This document shows positions 32,989-41,308 of a stretch of 54,337 nt of DNA, one piece after another; positions within the stretch are counted from its first letter, which is position 1, and each line of letters starts with the position of its first letter. The notes below the pieces were generated by a model. That model made no database searches and was not told where the DNA came from. It worked only from the letters and a program-made list of their open reading frames with translations. The stretch is from an uncultured Eubacteriales bacterium (GTDB taxonomy: Bacteria; Bacillota; Clostridia; Oscillospirales; Oscillospiraceae): assembly GCA_900317425.1 (NCBI GenBank), contig ONGR01000013.1, positions 1 through 54,337 on the forward strand, read 5' to 3'. The position numbers and the translations under genes were made by a program.

Positions 32989-35082
32989 TTACACGCTGAA
33001 GAGGATATCGGCGTATGTGGGATAGGGCCAGTATTCCGCGGCGGCGATCGTCTCCAGATGGCTGATCAGCTCGCCGGCGCGGCGGATGTGAAGCGCCACC
33101 TCATCCCGGAAATAACGGGCGGAATCGATACCGCCGTCCAGCTGCGGGGCATCATCCAGTGCCGACTGCAACGTCCGGCACTCTGTGTACAGGGTATCCG
33201 TCAGATCGTTCAGCTGTTCAATCAGATCTCGCTGCGCTTTGGAGGCAGGAACTCCGGCCTGCGTCTGACGGCAGAGACTGTCCGTCAAGTCGTGACTGTA
33301 GCGGAACACGGCAGGCAGAATGTGCCGTAGAACCATGTCCAGGAGGGTATTGGCCTCAATGGAGGTCACCTTGCAGTAGTTCTCCAGATGGATCTCATAC
33401 CGGGCATGCATCTCTTTGAAGCTGAAAATACCGTGCCGTGTGAAGAGCTCCACGTTTTTGGGGTCGATATAGGCGGGCATACAGTCTACGGTGTCCTTCA
33501 GATTACTGAGACCGCGGCGGGCGGCTTCCTCGGCCCACTCAGCGCCGTATCCGTTGCCGTTGAAGATGATCCGCTGATGATCCCGGAAGGTGTCGCGGAT
33601 CAGATCCTGCAAATCACCCTGGAAGTTGTCGGACTGTTCCAGAACGTCAGCAAAGCGGCTCAGTTCCTCCGCCATCATGGTGTTGAGCACCACGTTGGGA
33701 CTGGCGACGGACTGGGAGGAGCCCAGCATACGGAACTCAAACTTGTTGCCGGTAAAGGCCAGGGGAGAGGTACGGTTGCGGTCCGTGGTGTCCTGGGGGA
33801 TCTCCGGCATGGTATCCACACCGATCTCCAGGCGCTTTTTCGTGACGTCCACGTAATCCTCGCCGCTGATGACGGCGTTGATGATGGCGGTCAGCTCATC
33901 GCCCAGGAAAATGGATACCACCGCCGGAGGCGCCTCATTGCCGCCCAGACGATGGTCGTTGCCGGGATAGCTGACGCAGCAGCGCAGCATATCCTGGTAT
34001 TCGTCCACGCCTTTGATAAAGGCGGCCAGAAACAGAAGAAACTGTGCGTTCTGGCTGGGGGTGCGTCCCGGCTTCAGGAGGTTCTCTCCGGTATCCGTGG
34101 CCAGAGACCAGTTGTCGTGCTTGCCGCTGCCGTTGATGCCGGCAAAGGGCTTTTCGTGGAGCAGGCACACCAAATCGTGACGCGCAGCCACTTTTTTCAG
34201 CAGCTCCATGGTCAGCTGGTTGTAGTCGCAGGCGGAGTTGGCGTCGGAATAGACGGGGGCCAGCTCATGCTGGGAGGGTGCCACCTCGTTGTGTTCGGTC
34301 TTGGCGGGTACACCCAGCTTCCAGAGCTCTACGTCAAGCTCGTGCATAAAGGCCGCCACGCGGGGCTTGATGGCGCCGTAGTAATGGTCATCCAATTCCT
34401 GCCCCTTGGGAGGCTTGGCACCGAAGAGCGTCCGGCCGCAGAGCTTCAGATCCTCCCGGCGCTCGTACATGGCCCGGTCGATCAGGAAGTACTCCTGCTC
34501 GGGGCCCACCTGCGGCGTGACGTGCTTTACCTGTGTGTTGCCGAACAGGCGCAGGATCCGCACGGACTGGCGGTCCAGCTCGCGCATGGAGCGCAGCAGA
34601 GGGGTCTTCTTATCCAGTGTCTCGCCGCCGTAAGAGCAGAAGATGGTGGGGATATAGAGGGTATTGTCCTTGATAAAGGCATAGGATGTGGGATCCCAGG
34701 CGGTATAGCCGCGGGCCTCAAAGGTGGCGCGCAGACCGCCGGAAGGAAAGCTGGAGGCGTCCGTTTCGCCCCGGGAAAGCTCCTTACCGCTCAACTCCAT
34801 GATGACCTTGCCGTCGCCGGAGGGGACAATGAAGCTGTCATGCTTCTCGGCGGTGTACCCGGTCATGGGCTGGAACCAATGGGTATAGTGGGTCGCCCCC
34901 TTTTCAATGGCCCAGTCCTTCATGGCGCCGGCGATCTCATTGGCGATGGAGCGGTCCAGCGAGGTGCCGCGAACGATGCAGCTTTTCCACGCGGTGTAGA
35001 TCACCGGCTTCAGACGCTGCTGCATCTGCTCCTCGTTGAACACCATACTTCCGAAAATCTCGGGGATATCGATCTTACTCAA
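32989..35082 (-). CDS. glnN: Glutamine synthetase type III
   Basis: GS III is a dodecameric enzyme that makes glutamine from glutamate, ammonia and ATP. The 697 residues match its usual length (about 700, against 450 for GS I). Signature blocks are EHNEVAPSQHELAPVY, LLHEKPFAGINGSGKHDNWS, GNDHRLGGNEAPPAVVSIF and DRNRTSPLAFTGNKFEFRML. The start is TTG at 35080-35082, with AAAGGAG 9 bases upstream; the frame is open 72 codons further but that part reads as the upstream gene's shadow. It is the last gene of the leftward gltX group, 35 bases after the SpoIIM-like gene, so nitrogen assimilation is tied to glutamyl-tRNA supply. Confidence 0.95.
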   Translation of the reverse strand: MSKIDIPEIFGSMVFNEEQMQQRLKPVIYTAWKSCIVRGTSLDRSIANEIAGAMKDWAIEKGATHYTHWFQPMTGYTAEKHDSFIVPSGDGKVIMELSGKELSRGETDASSFPSGGLRATFEARGYTAWDPTSYAFIKDNTLYIPTIFCSYGGETLDKKTPLLRSMRELDRQSVRILRLFGNTQVKHVTPQVGPEQEYFLIDRAMYERREDLKLCGRTLFGAKPPKGQELDDHYYGAIKPRVAAFMHELDVELWKLGVPAKTEHNEVAPSQHELAPVYSDANSACDYNQLTMELLKKVAARHDLVCLLHEKPFAGINGSGKHDNWSLATDTGENLLKPGRTPSQNAQFLLFLAAFIKGVDEYQDMLRCCVSYPGNDHRLGGNEAPPAVVSIFLGDELTAIINAVISGEDYVDVTKKRLEIGVDTMPEIPQDTTDRNRTSPLAFTGNKFEFRMLGSSQSVASPNVVLNTMMAEELSRFADVLEQSDNFQGDLQDLIRDTFRDHQRIIFNGNGYGAEWAEEAARRGLSNLKDTVDCMPAYIDPKNVELFTRHGIFSFKEMHARYEIHLENYCKVTSIEANTLLDMVLRHILPAVFRYSHDLTDSLCRQTQAGVPASKAQRDLIEQLNDLTDTLYTECRTLQSALDDAPQLDGGIDSARYFRDEVALHIRRAGELISHLETIAAAEYWPYPTYADILFSV

Positions 35083-35117
35083 TTTGTTTCGCTCCTTTCG
35101 CCGAATATGTAAGTGGA

Positions 35118-35741
35118 TCACGCCAGAATATTCAGAATCGCCGTGGTCAGGTAGGTCTCCACCAGGGCAGCAATGAACAATAGCGGCAGGATCTGCCAGA
35201 GGATGATCCGCAGGATCTGATGGATGGCAAGCCGGACGACGCCCTTTTCGCCCGCACGGATCCGATGGGTCACGCGGGAGCAGAGGAAGAGTCCGCAAGC
35301 CATGGCCAGGACCAGGGCGGGCAGTTCAAAAATACCGTGAGGCAGGATCGCCGCCAGATAGAGAAGAAAAGACTGTCCGTTGTTGACGTAGTGTGCCCCC
35401 ACAAAGCCCAGCAACATGGAGTTGGTGCCCAGCGCGAGGGCCGGCAAAAACAGAAAGGGAATGAAGCCGTACAGAATGGCGCTCAAAGCGGCTTGCAGAT
35501 TGTGGATAAAAATGGGAAGGGCGCTGTATTTCCCGCTTTCATCGGCAATTCCGGCATCCGCCACAGCCTGATTGAATTGAGATACGATCTTGACGGGTAT
35601 CGTGGGAGCGAAAAGTCCCACAACGAAGGAGCCGACGATCAGCACAAGAAAAGCAATGGCGGTATCCCGAAGGTAACGGAGAAAGGCCTCGTCCCGATAG
35701 ACATTCAGCAGCTGCTGTCGCTGCCCATCAAACCAATTCAT
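35118..35741 (-). CDS. SpoIIM-like (DUF95) membrane protein
   Basis: This 207-residue integral membrane protein has about five helices: FLVLIVGSFVVGLFAP, an amphipathic stretch (FIHNLQAALSAILYGFIPFL), and IILWQILPLLFIAALVETYL. The pattern of the SpoIIM/DUF95 superfamily is visible in NLQAALSAILYGFIP and AAILPHGIFELPALVLA. SpoIIM works with SpoIID and SpoIIP in engulfment; many members of this superfamily, however, are general membrane proteins, and this one lies away from sporulation genes. Its ATG overlaps the gltX stop (ATGA) with GGAGG 4 bases upstream, so it is translationally coupled to gltX. Confidence 0.8.
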   Translation of the reverse strand: MNWFDGQRQQLLNVYRDEAFLRYLRDTAIAFLVLIVGSFVVGLFAPTIPVKIVSQFNQAVADAGIADESGKYSALPIFIHNLQAALSAILYGFIPFLFLPALALGTNSMLLGFVGAHYVNNGQSFLLYLAAILPHGIFELPALVLAMACGLFLCSRVTHRIRAGEKGVVRLAIHQILRIILWQILPLLFIAALVETYLTTAILNILA

Positions 35742-37231
35742 CGGGCCTCCAGCTTGGCGAGACCGCCCCGCAGACGGCGAAGAGTCTCCTCGCGGCCCAG
35801 GATCTGGCAGATTTCCACGGCGCCGCCGGGGGTCACCAGCTTGCCGGCTGCGGCGATACGAACCGGCCACATCAGCGTGGCGTTCTTGACCTCCAGCCTG
35901 GCTGCCAGATCAATGAGTGCGTCGTGGATGGACTCGTTGGTCCACTCCGGCAGGGACTCCAGAACCGGGATGACAGCCTGCAGCATGGCACGGCAGACCT
36001 CGGGATTGGTCTTGGACTTCTTGTTGGTGAAGAAATCGATGCCATATTCCGGGAGCGTGTCAAAGAAGTCCAGCTTCTCCGGAATGTCCGTCAGCTTTTC
36101 GCAGCGGGCCTGGAGCAGCGCGGCGATGGCAGCCGTGTCAAACTGCTGGCCTTTGACCGCCTGGCGAATATAGGGCAGAGCTGCCTTGTGGAAATCCTTG
36201 GCCGAGAGATTCCGCAGATAGACGGCGTTGAAATGGTCCAGTTTGGCCCGGTCAAAGATAGCGGGGGACTTGGAAATGCCTGTCATGTCAAAAGCCTTTA
36301 CAAGCTCCGTGAGAGAAAAGATCTCCTGCTCCGCCAGGTCACCCTTGGGGCTCCAGCCCAGCAGAGCCACGTAGTTGAGGATAGCCTCGGTAAGATAGCC
36401 CTCCGCCTTCAGATCCTCATAGCTGGGATCGCCGTGACGCTTGGACATCTTGTTCTGGGCATCCCGCATAACAGGGGAGCAGTGGACGTAAGTGGGGACT
36501 TCCCATCCAAAGGCCTCATAAAGCAGATTATACTTGGGGGCGGAGGCCAGATATTCGCTGCCCCGGACCACGTGGGTGATGCCCATCAGATGGTCGTCGA
36601 TCACGTTGGCGAAGTTGTAGGTGGGCAGACCGTCCCGCTTCAGCAGCACCTGATCGTCCAGCGTGCTGTTCTCCACCGTGATATCGCCGAAGATGGCATC
36701 GTGGAAGGTAGTGGTGCCCTCAGTGGGGATCTTCTGGCGGATCACATAGGGAAGGCCGGCATCCAGCTTGGCCTGTACCTCCTCAGGGGACAGGCTGCGG
36801 CAGGGATCGGCAGCGCGTCCAAACTCACCGCTGTCCTCCTCAGACTCCGTCTTCTCGCAGAAGCAGTAATAGGCGTGGCCCTTTTCCACCAGGAGATGAG
36901 CATAGTGACCGTAGGTATCCCGCCGCTGGGACTGGATGTACGGGGCCACGGGGCCGCCCACGTCGGGGCCCTCGTCGTGAGTCAGGCCGCACTCGGCCAT
37001 GGTGCGGTAGATCACGTCCACGGCGCCGTCCACCAGGCGGCCCTGGTCGGTATCCTCAATGCGCAGGATAAAGGTGCCGTCGTTGCTCCGGGCGATGAGC
37101 CAGGTGTAGAGGGCGGTGCGCAGATTGCCCACGTGCATATAGCCGGTGGGGGAGGGGGCAAAACGGGTACGGACCTTTCCGTGAGGGATCTTTGCCTCCA
37201 TCTCGGCAAAATAAGCCTGATCAACAGTCAT
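35738..37231 (-). CDS. gltX: Glutamyl-tRNA synthetase
   Basis: This class I synthetase of 497 residues has the HIGH-type motif RFAPSPTGYMHVGNLRTALY and the KMSKRHGD motif (in NKMSKRHGDPSYEDLK). VVRGSEYLASAPKYNLLYEA is a family block. The start has GGAGG 7 bases upstream; twelve more in-frame codons precede it without a site. It is the first gene of the leftward gltX-spoIIM-like-glnN unit. In organisms without GlnRS the enzyme may also charge tRNA-Gln; whether that holds here cannot be judged from the window. Confidence 0.96.
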   Translation of the reverse strand: MTVDQAYFAEMEAKIPHGKVRTRFAPSPTGYMHVGNLRTALYTWLIARSNDGTFILRIEDTDQGRLVDGAVDVIYRTMAECGLTHDEGPDVGGPVAPYIQSQRRDTYGHYAHLLVEKGHAYYCFCEKTESEEDSGEFGRAADPCRSLSPEEVQAKLDAGLPYVIRQKIPTEGTTTFHDAIFGDITVENSTLDDQVLLKRDGLPTYNFANVIDDHLMGITHVVRGSEYLASAPKYNLLYEAFGWEVPTYVHCSPVMRDAQNKMSKRHGDPSYEDLKAEGYLTEAILNYVALLGWSPKGDLAEQEIFSLTELVKAFDMTGISKSPAIFDRAKLDHFNAVYLRNLSAKDFHKAALPYIRQAVKGQQFDTAAIAALLQARCEKLTDIPEKLDFFDTLPEYGIDFFTNKKSKTNPEVCRAMLQAVIPVLESLPEWTNESIHDALIDLAARLEVKNATLMWPVRIAAAGKLVTPGGAVEICQILGREETLRRLRGGLAKLEAR

Positions 37232-37273
37232 GGGGTTACCTCCTGTATATAAGCAAAAAAGAATCACTCATAT

Positions 37274-37301
37274 ATTATATTTTATCCATTGAAAAAGTCA
37301 A
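37274..37301 (-). promoter_or_regulatory. gltX promoter
   Basis: Read leftward: TTGACT (37296-37301), 16 bases, TATAAT (37274-37279), in an AT-rich stretch 43 bases before the start codon. Confidence 0.78.
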
Positions 37302-37319
37302 TAATGAATCAACCATTTC

Positions 37320-37348
37320 TTGCAATGGACGGGAATGAGTGGTAAAAT
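37320..37348 (+). promoter_or_regulatory. trpS promoter
   Basis: TTGCAA, 17 bases, TAAAAT, 43 bases before the start. It stands back to back with the gltX promoter 18 bases away. No T-box is present. Confidence 0.7.
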
Positions 37349-37390
37349 AAATTAATTATTTGTGATAACCCTCAAAGGAGAGCAAAGACT

Positions 37391-38386
37391 ATGGAAGAGA
37401 GAAAAAAGCGGATTTTCAGCGGCATTCAGCCCTCCGGTGAACTGACGTTGGGCTCCTATATGGGTGCTATCCGCAACTGGGTGCAGCTGCAGCATGAATA
37501 TGACTGCCTGTTCTGCATCGTGGATGAGCACGCCATCACCGTGCGGCAGGAGCCGGCCCAGCTGCGCAAGCGCTCCGTGGCCCAGCTGGCGCAGTATATT
37601 GCCTGTGGTCTGGATCCGGAAAAAAATATCATGTTTATCCAGAGTCACGTACCCCAGCACGCAGAGCTGGCTTGGATCCTGGGCTGCTATACCCAGTTCG
37701 GTGAGCTGAGCCGCATGACCCAGTTCAAGGCCAAATCCCAGCAGCATGCCGACAACATTACCGCCGGCCTCTTCACTTATCCGGTGCTGATGGCGGCGGA
37801 TATCCTTCTCTACCAGGCAGATCTGGTCCCGGTTGGCGCGGATCAGAAGCAGCACGTGGAGCTTACCCGTGATATTGCTGTGCGGTTCAACGGCGTTTAC
37901 AGCGATACCTTCGTTCTGCCGGAGCCCTTTATTCCCAAGCTGGGCGCCCGCATTATGTCCCTGGATGACCCCAGTTCCAAAATGAGCAAGTCCGTGCCCG
38001 ACGGCTGCATCAATCTGATGGATCAGCCGGAGGTCATCATGAAGAAATTCAAGCGGGCCGTGACAGACTGCGAGACGGCGGTGAAGTTCGATCAGGCGAA
38101 CAAGCCCGGCATCTCCAACCTGTTGACCATCTACTGTGCCGCCACCGGCAAGACCATGGACGAGGCAGAGGCCGAGTTTGCCGGACAGGGCTACGGCGTG
38201 TTCAAACCCGCTGTGGGTGAGGCAGTGGTGGAGCTGTTCCGTCCGATCCGGGAGGAAGCAGACCGCATCATGAAAGACAAGGCGTATCTGGAAGGCGTCT
38301 ACAAGACCGGCGCCCAGCGAGCTCAGTATCTGGCCAACAAAACTCTCAGCAAGGTCCAGCGTAAGATCGGTTTCGTGGCCCGGTAG
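37391..38386 (+). CDS. trpS: Tryptophanyl-tRNA synthetase
   Basis: This class I synthetase of 331 residues is of normal length. Motifs are FSGIQPSGELTLGSYMGAIR (HIGH region), CLFCIVDEHAIT, LMAADILLYQADLVPVGADQ and SKMSKSVPDG (KMSKS). AAAGGAGAG lies 8 bases before the ATG. It is read alone from its own promoter; the next gene has a promoter too. Many Firmicutes control trpS by a T-box, but there is no AGGGTGG sequence here. Confidence 0.96.
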   Translation: MEERKKRIFSGIQPSGELTLGSYMGAIRNWVQLQHEYDCLFCIVDEHAITVRQEPAQLRKRSVAQLAQYIACGLDPEKNIMFIQSHVPQHAELAWILGCYTQFGELSRMTQFKAKSQQHADNITAGLFTYPVLMAADILLYQADLVPVGADQKQHVELTRDIAVRFNGVYSDTFVLPEPFIPKLGARIMSLDDPSSKMSKSVPDGCINLMDQPEVIMKKFKRAVTDCETAVKFDQANKPGISNLLTIYCAATGKTMDEAEAEFAGQGYGVFKPAVGEAVVELFRPIREEADRIMKDKAYLEGVYKTGAQRAQYLANKTLSKVQRKIGFVAR

Positions 38387-38415
38387 GAATCGGCACGGAA
38401 CGTCGCGTAAGTTTC

Positions 38416-38444
38416 TTGCAATCATCTGCGCTGTTTGATATAAT
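38416..38444 (+). promoter_or_regulatory. Promoter of the NifU-like/GGGtGRT pair
   Basis: TTGCAA, exactly 17 bases, TATAAT. The start of transcription near 38451 rules out the earlier in-frame TTG at 38460 as a realistic start and supports the ATG at 38493. Confidence 0.82.
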
Positions 38445-38492
38445 CAGCAAGGCAGTTTATTGAAAATTACGATAGAAAGGAACATCGTCATT

Positions 38493-39185
38493 ATGATCTA
38501 TACGACCGAAGTACAGCACATGTGTCCTGTGGCAAAGGGCGCATACCACGGTCCGGCCCCCATCCCCGAGGAGGGCAAGTGGGTCCAGGCCAAGGAGATC
38601 AGCGACATCTCCGGCTTTACCCACGGCATCGGCTGGTGCGCTCCCCAGCAGGGCGCCTGCAAGCTGACGCTCAACGTGAAGAACGGCATCATTGAGGAGG
38701 CTCTGGTAGAGGTCCTGGGCTGCTCCGGCATGACCCACAGCGCCGCCATGGCGTCCGAGATCCTCATTGGCAAGACCCTTCTGGAGGCGCTGAACACCGA
38801 CCTGGTGTGCGACGCCATCAACACCGCCATGCGCGAGCTGTTCCTGCAGATCGTCTACGGCCGTACCCAGTCCGCTTTCTCTGAGAACGGCCTGGCTGTG
38901 GGCGCCTCTCTGGAGGATCTGGGCAAGGGCATGCGTTCCCAGGTGGGTACCATGTTCGGCACCCGTGAAAAGGGCCCCCGCTATCTGGAGATGGCCGAGG
39001 GTTACTGCTCCAAGATGGCCCTGAATGCGGATAACGAAGTGATCGGCTACGAGTTCATCAATCTGGGCAAGATGATGGACTTCATCAAGAAGGGTGAAGA
39101 CGCCAACACCGCTCTGGAGAAGGCCACCGGCCACTACGGTCAGTGGGACGCCGCGGTCAAGTATATTGACCCCCGTCAGGAATAA
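38493..39185 (+). CDS. NifU/IscU-like iron-sulfur scaffold homologue
   Basis: This 230-residue protein is of the kind annotated as an iron-sulfur cluster assembly scaffold. The cysteines are placed as in NifU-type proteins: GIGWCAPQQGACKLTLNV, then VEVLGCSGMTHSAAMASEIL, with NGIIEEALVEVLGCSG as the IscU-like core. AGAAAGGAAC lies 11 bases before the ATG. The partner GGGtGRT gene follows after 17 bases. These two genes are always neighbours in the Clostridia I recall, so they probably form one complex; a role in iron-sulfur or related metal chemistry is inferred and not shown. Confidence 0.8.
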   Translation: MIYTTEVQHMCPVAKGAYHGPAPIPEEGKWVQAKEISDISGFTHGIGWCAPQQGACKLTLNVKNGIIEEALVEVLGCSGMTHSAAMASEILIGKTLLEALNTDLVCDAINTAMRELFLQIVYGRTQSAFSENGLAVGASLEDLGKGMRSQVGTMFGTREKGPRYLEMAEGYCSKMALNADNEVIGYEFINLGKMMDFIKKGEDANTALEKATGHYGQWDAAVKYIDPRQE

Positions 39186-39202
39186 GGGAGGAGGACGAGA
39201 GA

Positions 39203-40201
39203 ATGGCTCTGTTTGAAAGTTACGAGAGAAGAATCGACAAGATCAACGGCGTCCTCGCCCAGTACGGCATCGGCTCCGTGGAGGAGTGCCGCGAGATCTG
39301 CCAGTCCAAGGGCTTTGACCCCTATGAGATTGTCAAGGGTATCCAGCCCATCTGCTTTGAGAACGCTTGCTGGGCCTACACCGTGGGCGCAGCCATCGCC
39401 ATCAAGTCCGGTGTCAAGACCGCCGCCGAGGCCGCCAAGATGATCGGTGTGGGCCTCCAGGCCTTCTGCATCGACGGCTCTGTGGCCGAGGACCGCAAGG
39501 TGGGTCTGGGCCACGGCAACCTGGGCGCCATGCTGCTGAGCGATGAGTCCAAGTGCTTTGCCTTCCTGGCCGGCCACGAGTCCTTTGCCGCCGCCGAGGG
39601 CGCTATCGGCATCGTGAAGAACGCCAACAAGGCCCGCAAGGAGCCCCTGCGCGTCATCCTGAACGGTCTGGGCAAGGACGCCGCCCAGATCATCAGCCGC
39701 ATCAACGGCTTCACCTATGTGCAGACCCAGTTCGACTATTACACCGGCGAGCTGAAGATCGTCCGTGAGATCCGCTACAGCGAGGGCGAGCGTGCCAACG
39801 TCCGCTGCTACGGCGCCGACGACGTCCGCGAGGGCGTGGCCATCATGCACAGCGAGGGCGTGGACGTGTCCATCACCGGCAACTCCACCAACCCCACCCG
39901 CTTCCAGCACCCCGTGGCCGGCACTTACAAGAAGGAGTGCATCGAGCAGGGCAAGAAGTACTTCTCCGTGGCATCCGGCGGCGGCACCGGCCGTACACTG
40001 CACCCGGACAACATGGCCGCCGGTCCCGCCAGCTACGGCATGACCGATACCATGGGCCGTATGCATTCCGATGCTCAGTTTGCCGGCTCCTCCTCCGTGC
40101 CTGCCCACGTGGAGATGATGGGTTTCCTGGGTATGGGCAACAACCCCATGGTTGGCGCCACCGTCGCCGTGGCCGTTGCCGTGGAAGAGGCCGTCAAGTA
40201 A
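39203..40201 (+). CDS. GGGtGRT protein
   Basis: This 332-residue protein carries the name-giving motif: SVASGGGTGRTLHPDNMAAG near residues 252-271. Other strongly conserved blocks are KGIQPICFENACWAYTVGAA, EDRKVGLGHGNLGAMLL and GNSTNPTRFQHPVAGTYKK. The function of the family is unknown. Codon use is highly biased to C-ending codons (GCC, GGC, ATC), stronger than that of neighbouring genes, as in highly expressed genes. GGGAGGAGG precedes the ATG. With the NifU-like gene it forms a two-gene transcript ended by a strong terminator. Confidence 0.88.
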   Translation: MALFESYERRIDKINGVLAQYGIGSVEECREICQSKGFDPYEIVKGIQPICFENACWAYTVGAAIAIKSGVKTAAEAAKMIGVGLQAFCIDGSVAEDRKVGLGHGNLGAMLLSDESKCFAFLAGHESFAAAEGAIGIVKNANKARKEPLRVILNGLGKDAAQIISRINGFTYVQTQFDYYTGELKIVREIRYSEGERANVRCYGADDVREGVAIMHSEGVDVSITGNSTNPTRFQHPVAGTYKKECIEQGKKYFSVASGGGTGRTLHPDNMAAGPASYGMTDTMGRMHSDAQFAGSSSVPAHVEMMGFLGMGNNPMVGATVAVAVAVEEAVK

Positions 40202-40221
40202 TCTAATTGCAATACGTCAAA

Positions 40222-40256
40222 ACCACGCGTTGACCATTAGGTCAGCGCGTGGTCTT
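40222..40256. terminator. Terminator after the GGGtGRT gene
   Basis: ACCACGCGTTGACC-ATTA-GGTCAGCGCGTGGT is a 14-base stem with one G-U pair, followed by CTTCTTAT. It lies between convergent genes. Confidence 0.85.
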
Positions 40257-40257
40257 C

Positions 40258-40584
40258 TTATAGGATCAGCAGCAACCCCAGGGCGATCAGCACCTCCTCA
40301 TCCGCCTCCTGGCGAAAGAGCAGAAACAGGATCAGCAGCAACAGCAGGTCCCCGGAATCCAGATCTCCCAGATGCAGCCTATCCAGCAGCCGGTCAAAGA
40401 ATGAAAGGTCGATGGGTGGATGCTGTGTCGGGGAAAACGGGGGCGGCGGTGATGGCTCAGGCGGCGGGGGAGGCGGCTGATGGGGCGCTTCTTGAAACGG
40501 TGGCGGCGGGGGAGTGTGGGGCGCATCGTTTTGGGGCACTCGCTCATATTGGCCGAAGTCGTTGCGTATATAGCGGTTATACAT
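40258..40584 (-). CDS. Proline-rich protein with hydrophobic C-terminus, unknown
   Basis: I do not recognise this 108-residue family. After MYNRYIRNDFGQYERVPQND come about 35 residues rich in proline (runs of five and six Pro), then IDLSFFDRLLDRLHLGDLD and a leucine-rich segment ending LLLLLILFLLFRQEADEEVL. The hydrophobic part may be a membrane-associated helix. It is the third gene of a leftward cluster; its start overlaps the stop of the preceding gene by 8 bases. The cluster as a whole (this and the next two genes) looks like a conserved clostridial unit, possibly related to sporulation, but I cannot name it. Confidence 0.65.
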   Translation of the reverse strand: MYNRYIRNDFGQYERVPQNDAPHTPPPPPFQEAPHQPPPPPPEPSPPPPFSPTQHPPIDLSFFDRLLDRLHLGDLDSGDLLLLLILFLLFRQEADEEVLIALGLLLIL

Positions 40585-40951
40585 GGTTTTCGCCTCGCTC
40601 CAACAAGAACTTTTTGCCCACGTGGATCAGATGAGACAGTTGTGCCGCCCGCTCCACCTTTGCCTGCTTCTCCGGCTTGAGAAAGGGGCGCAGCGCCATC
40701 AGCAGCTGCATGGTCTGGCTGTTGCTCTGCCGGTATTCCTGCAGGAGGGGCATCAGCCGGTTCAAAAGCTGTGGATCAAATCCCCCCAGCGGAGCGGATG
40801 AAGCAGCCTGTGGTTGAGGCTCTGGCGGTGCGGCGGGAGGCGGATTCTCGCCCCCCATTCCGCCGGAGAGCTGCTGTGCCAGCTGCATGACCTGGGCCAT
40901 GCTGTCCGGATCTGACAGAAACGCATTCAGTTTTTCATCCAGCTCAGCCAT
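40577..40951 (-). CDS. Helical protein with Pro/Ala-rich linker, unknown
   Basis: This 124-residue protein has an N-terminal helix (AELDEKLNAFLSDPDSMAQV, then MQLAQQLSGGMGG), a Pro/Ala/Gln linker at about 36-58, and a helical second half (LLNRLMPLLQEYRQSNSQTM, LLMALRPFLKPEKQAKVERA). The SDPDSMAQVMQLAQQL motif is echoed in the upstream 83-residue protein (KKNPQAIQALINSPDGQTLM), which suggests the two derive from, or interact through, the same helical module. No enzyme motif is present. AAAGGAG lies 8 bases before the ATG. Confidence 0.65.
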   Translation of the reverse strand: MAELDEKLNAFLSDPDSMAQVMQLAQQLSGGMGGENPPPAAPPEPQPQAASSAPLGGFDPQLLNRLMPLLQEYRQSNSQTMQLLMALRPFLKPEKQAKVERAAQLSHLIHVGKKFLLERGENHV

Positions 40952-40969
40952 GGCCAGTCACTCCTTTCG

Positions 40970-41221
40970 TTATTTCTGCAGATTCTGTCCGATACGGCGG
41001 ATCAGCTCTGCGCCGCCGGGCGTGGACATGATGCCTTTGATCATCTGCATCATCTGAGCCGTGTTGCCCGCCGCAGCCTGACTGGATGCCCGGTTCAGCG
41101 TCTGGCCGCCGTCCTTGCCCTGCAGCATCCGCATGAGCGTCTGGCCGTCCGGGGAGTTGATCAACGCCTGGATGGCCTGGGGATTTTTCTTCAGCCGCTC
41201 GATCATTTCCTTTTGATCCAT
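40970..41221 (-). CDS. Small helical protein, first gene of the unknown cluster
   Basis: This 83-residue protein without membrane segment is helical with Met/Gln-rich stretches: MDQKEMIERLKKNPQAIQAL, then INSPDGQTLMRMLQGKDGGQ, and a C-terminal MIKGIMSTPGGAELIRRIGQ. GGAGG lies 7 bases before the ATG (revcomp of CCTCC at 41227-41231). It heads the three-gene leftward cluster and lies just downstream of the nth terminator, so it likely has its own weak promoter or depends on read-through. Function unknown. Confidence 0.65.
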   Translation of the reverse strand: MDQKEMIERLKKNPQAIQALINSPDGQTLMRMLQGKDGGQTLNRASSQAAAGNTAQMMQMIKGIMSTPGGAELIRRIGQNLQK

Positions 41222-41265
41222 GGTGAGACCTCCAAATCAAATTCTTATGGCAGTATATGACCGGG

Positions 41266-41299
41266 CAAAAAGAAAAGTGCCTGCCGAAGCGGCAGGCAC
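41266..41299 (-). terminator. Terminator after nth
   Basis: Read leftward: GTGCCTGCC-GCTTC-GGCAGGCAC followed by TTTTCTTTTTG. The hairpin has a 9-base perfect stem and a good T tract. Confidence 0.85.
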
Positions 41300-41308
41300 A
41301 GCGCGGGC

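Noticed and set aside
37349-37390. T-box before trpS
   Set aside because: There is no AGGGTGG core and only about 40 bases between the promoter and the start codon.
40440-40520. Short G-rich repeated units that look array-like
   Set aside because: They encode the proline runs of the leftward 108-residue protein; spacing is irregular and there are no spacers, so this is not a CRISPR array.
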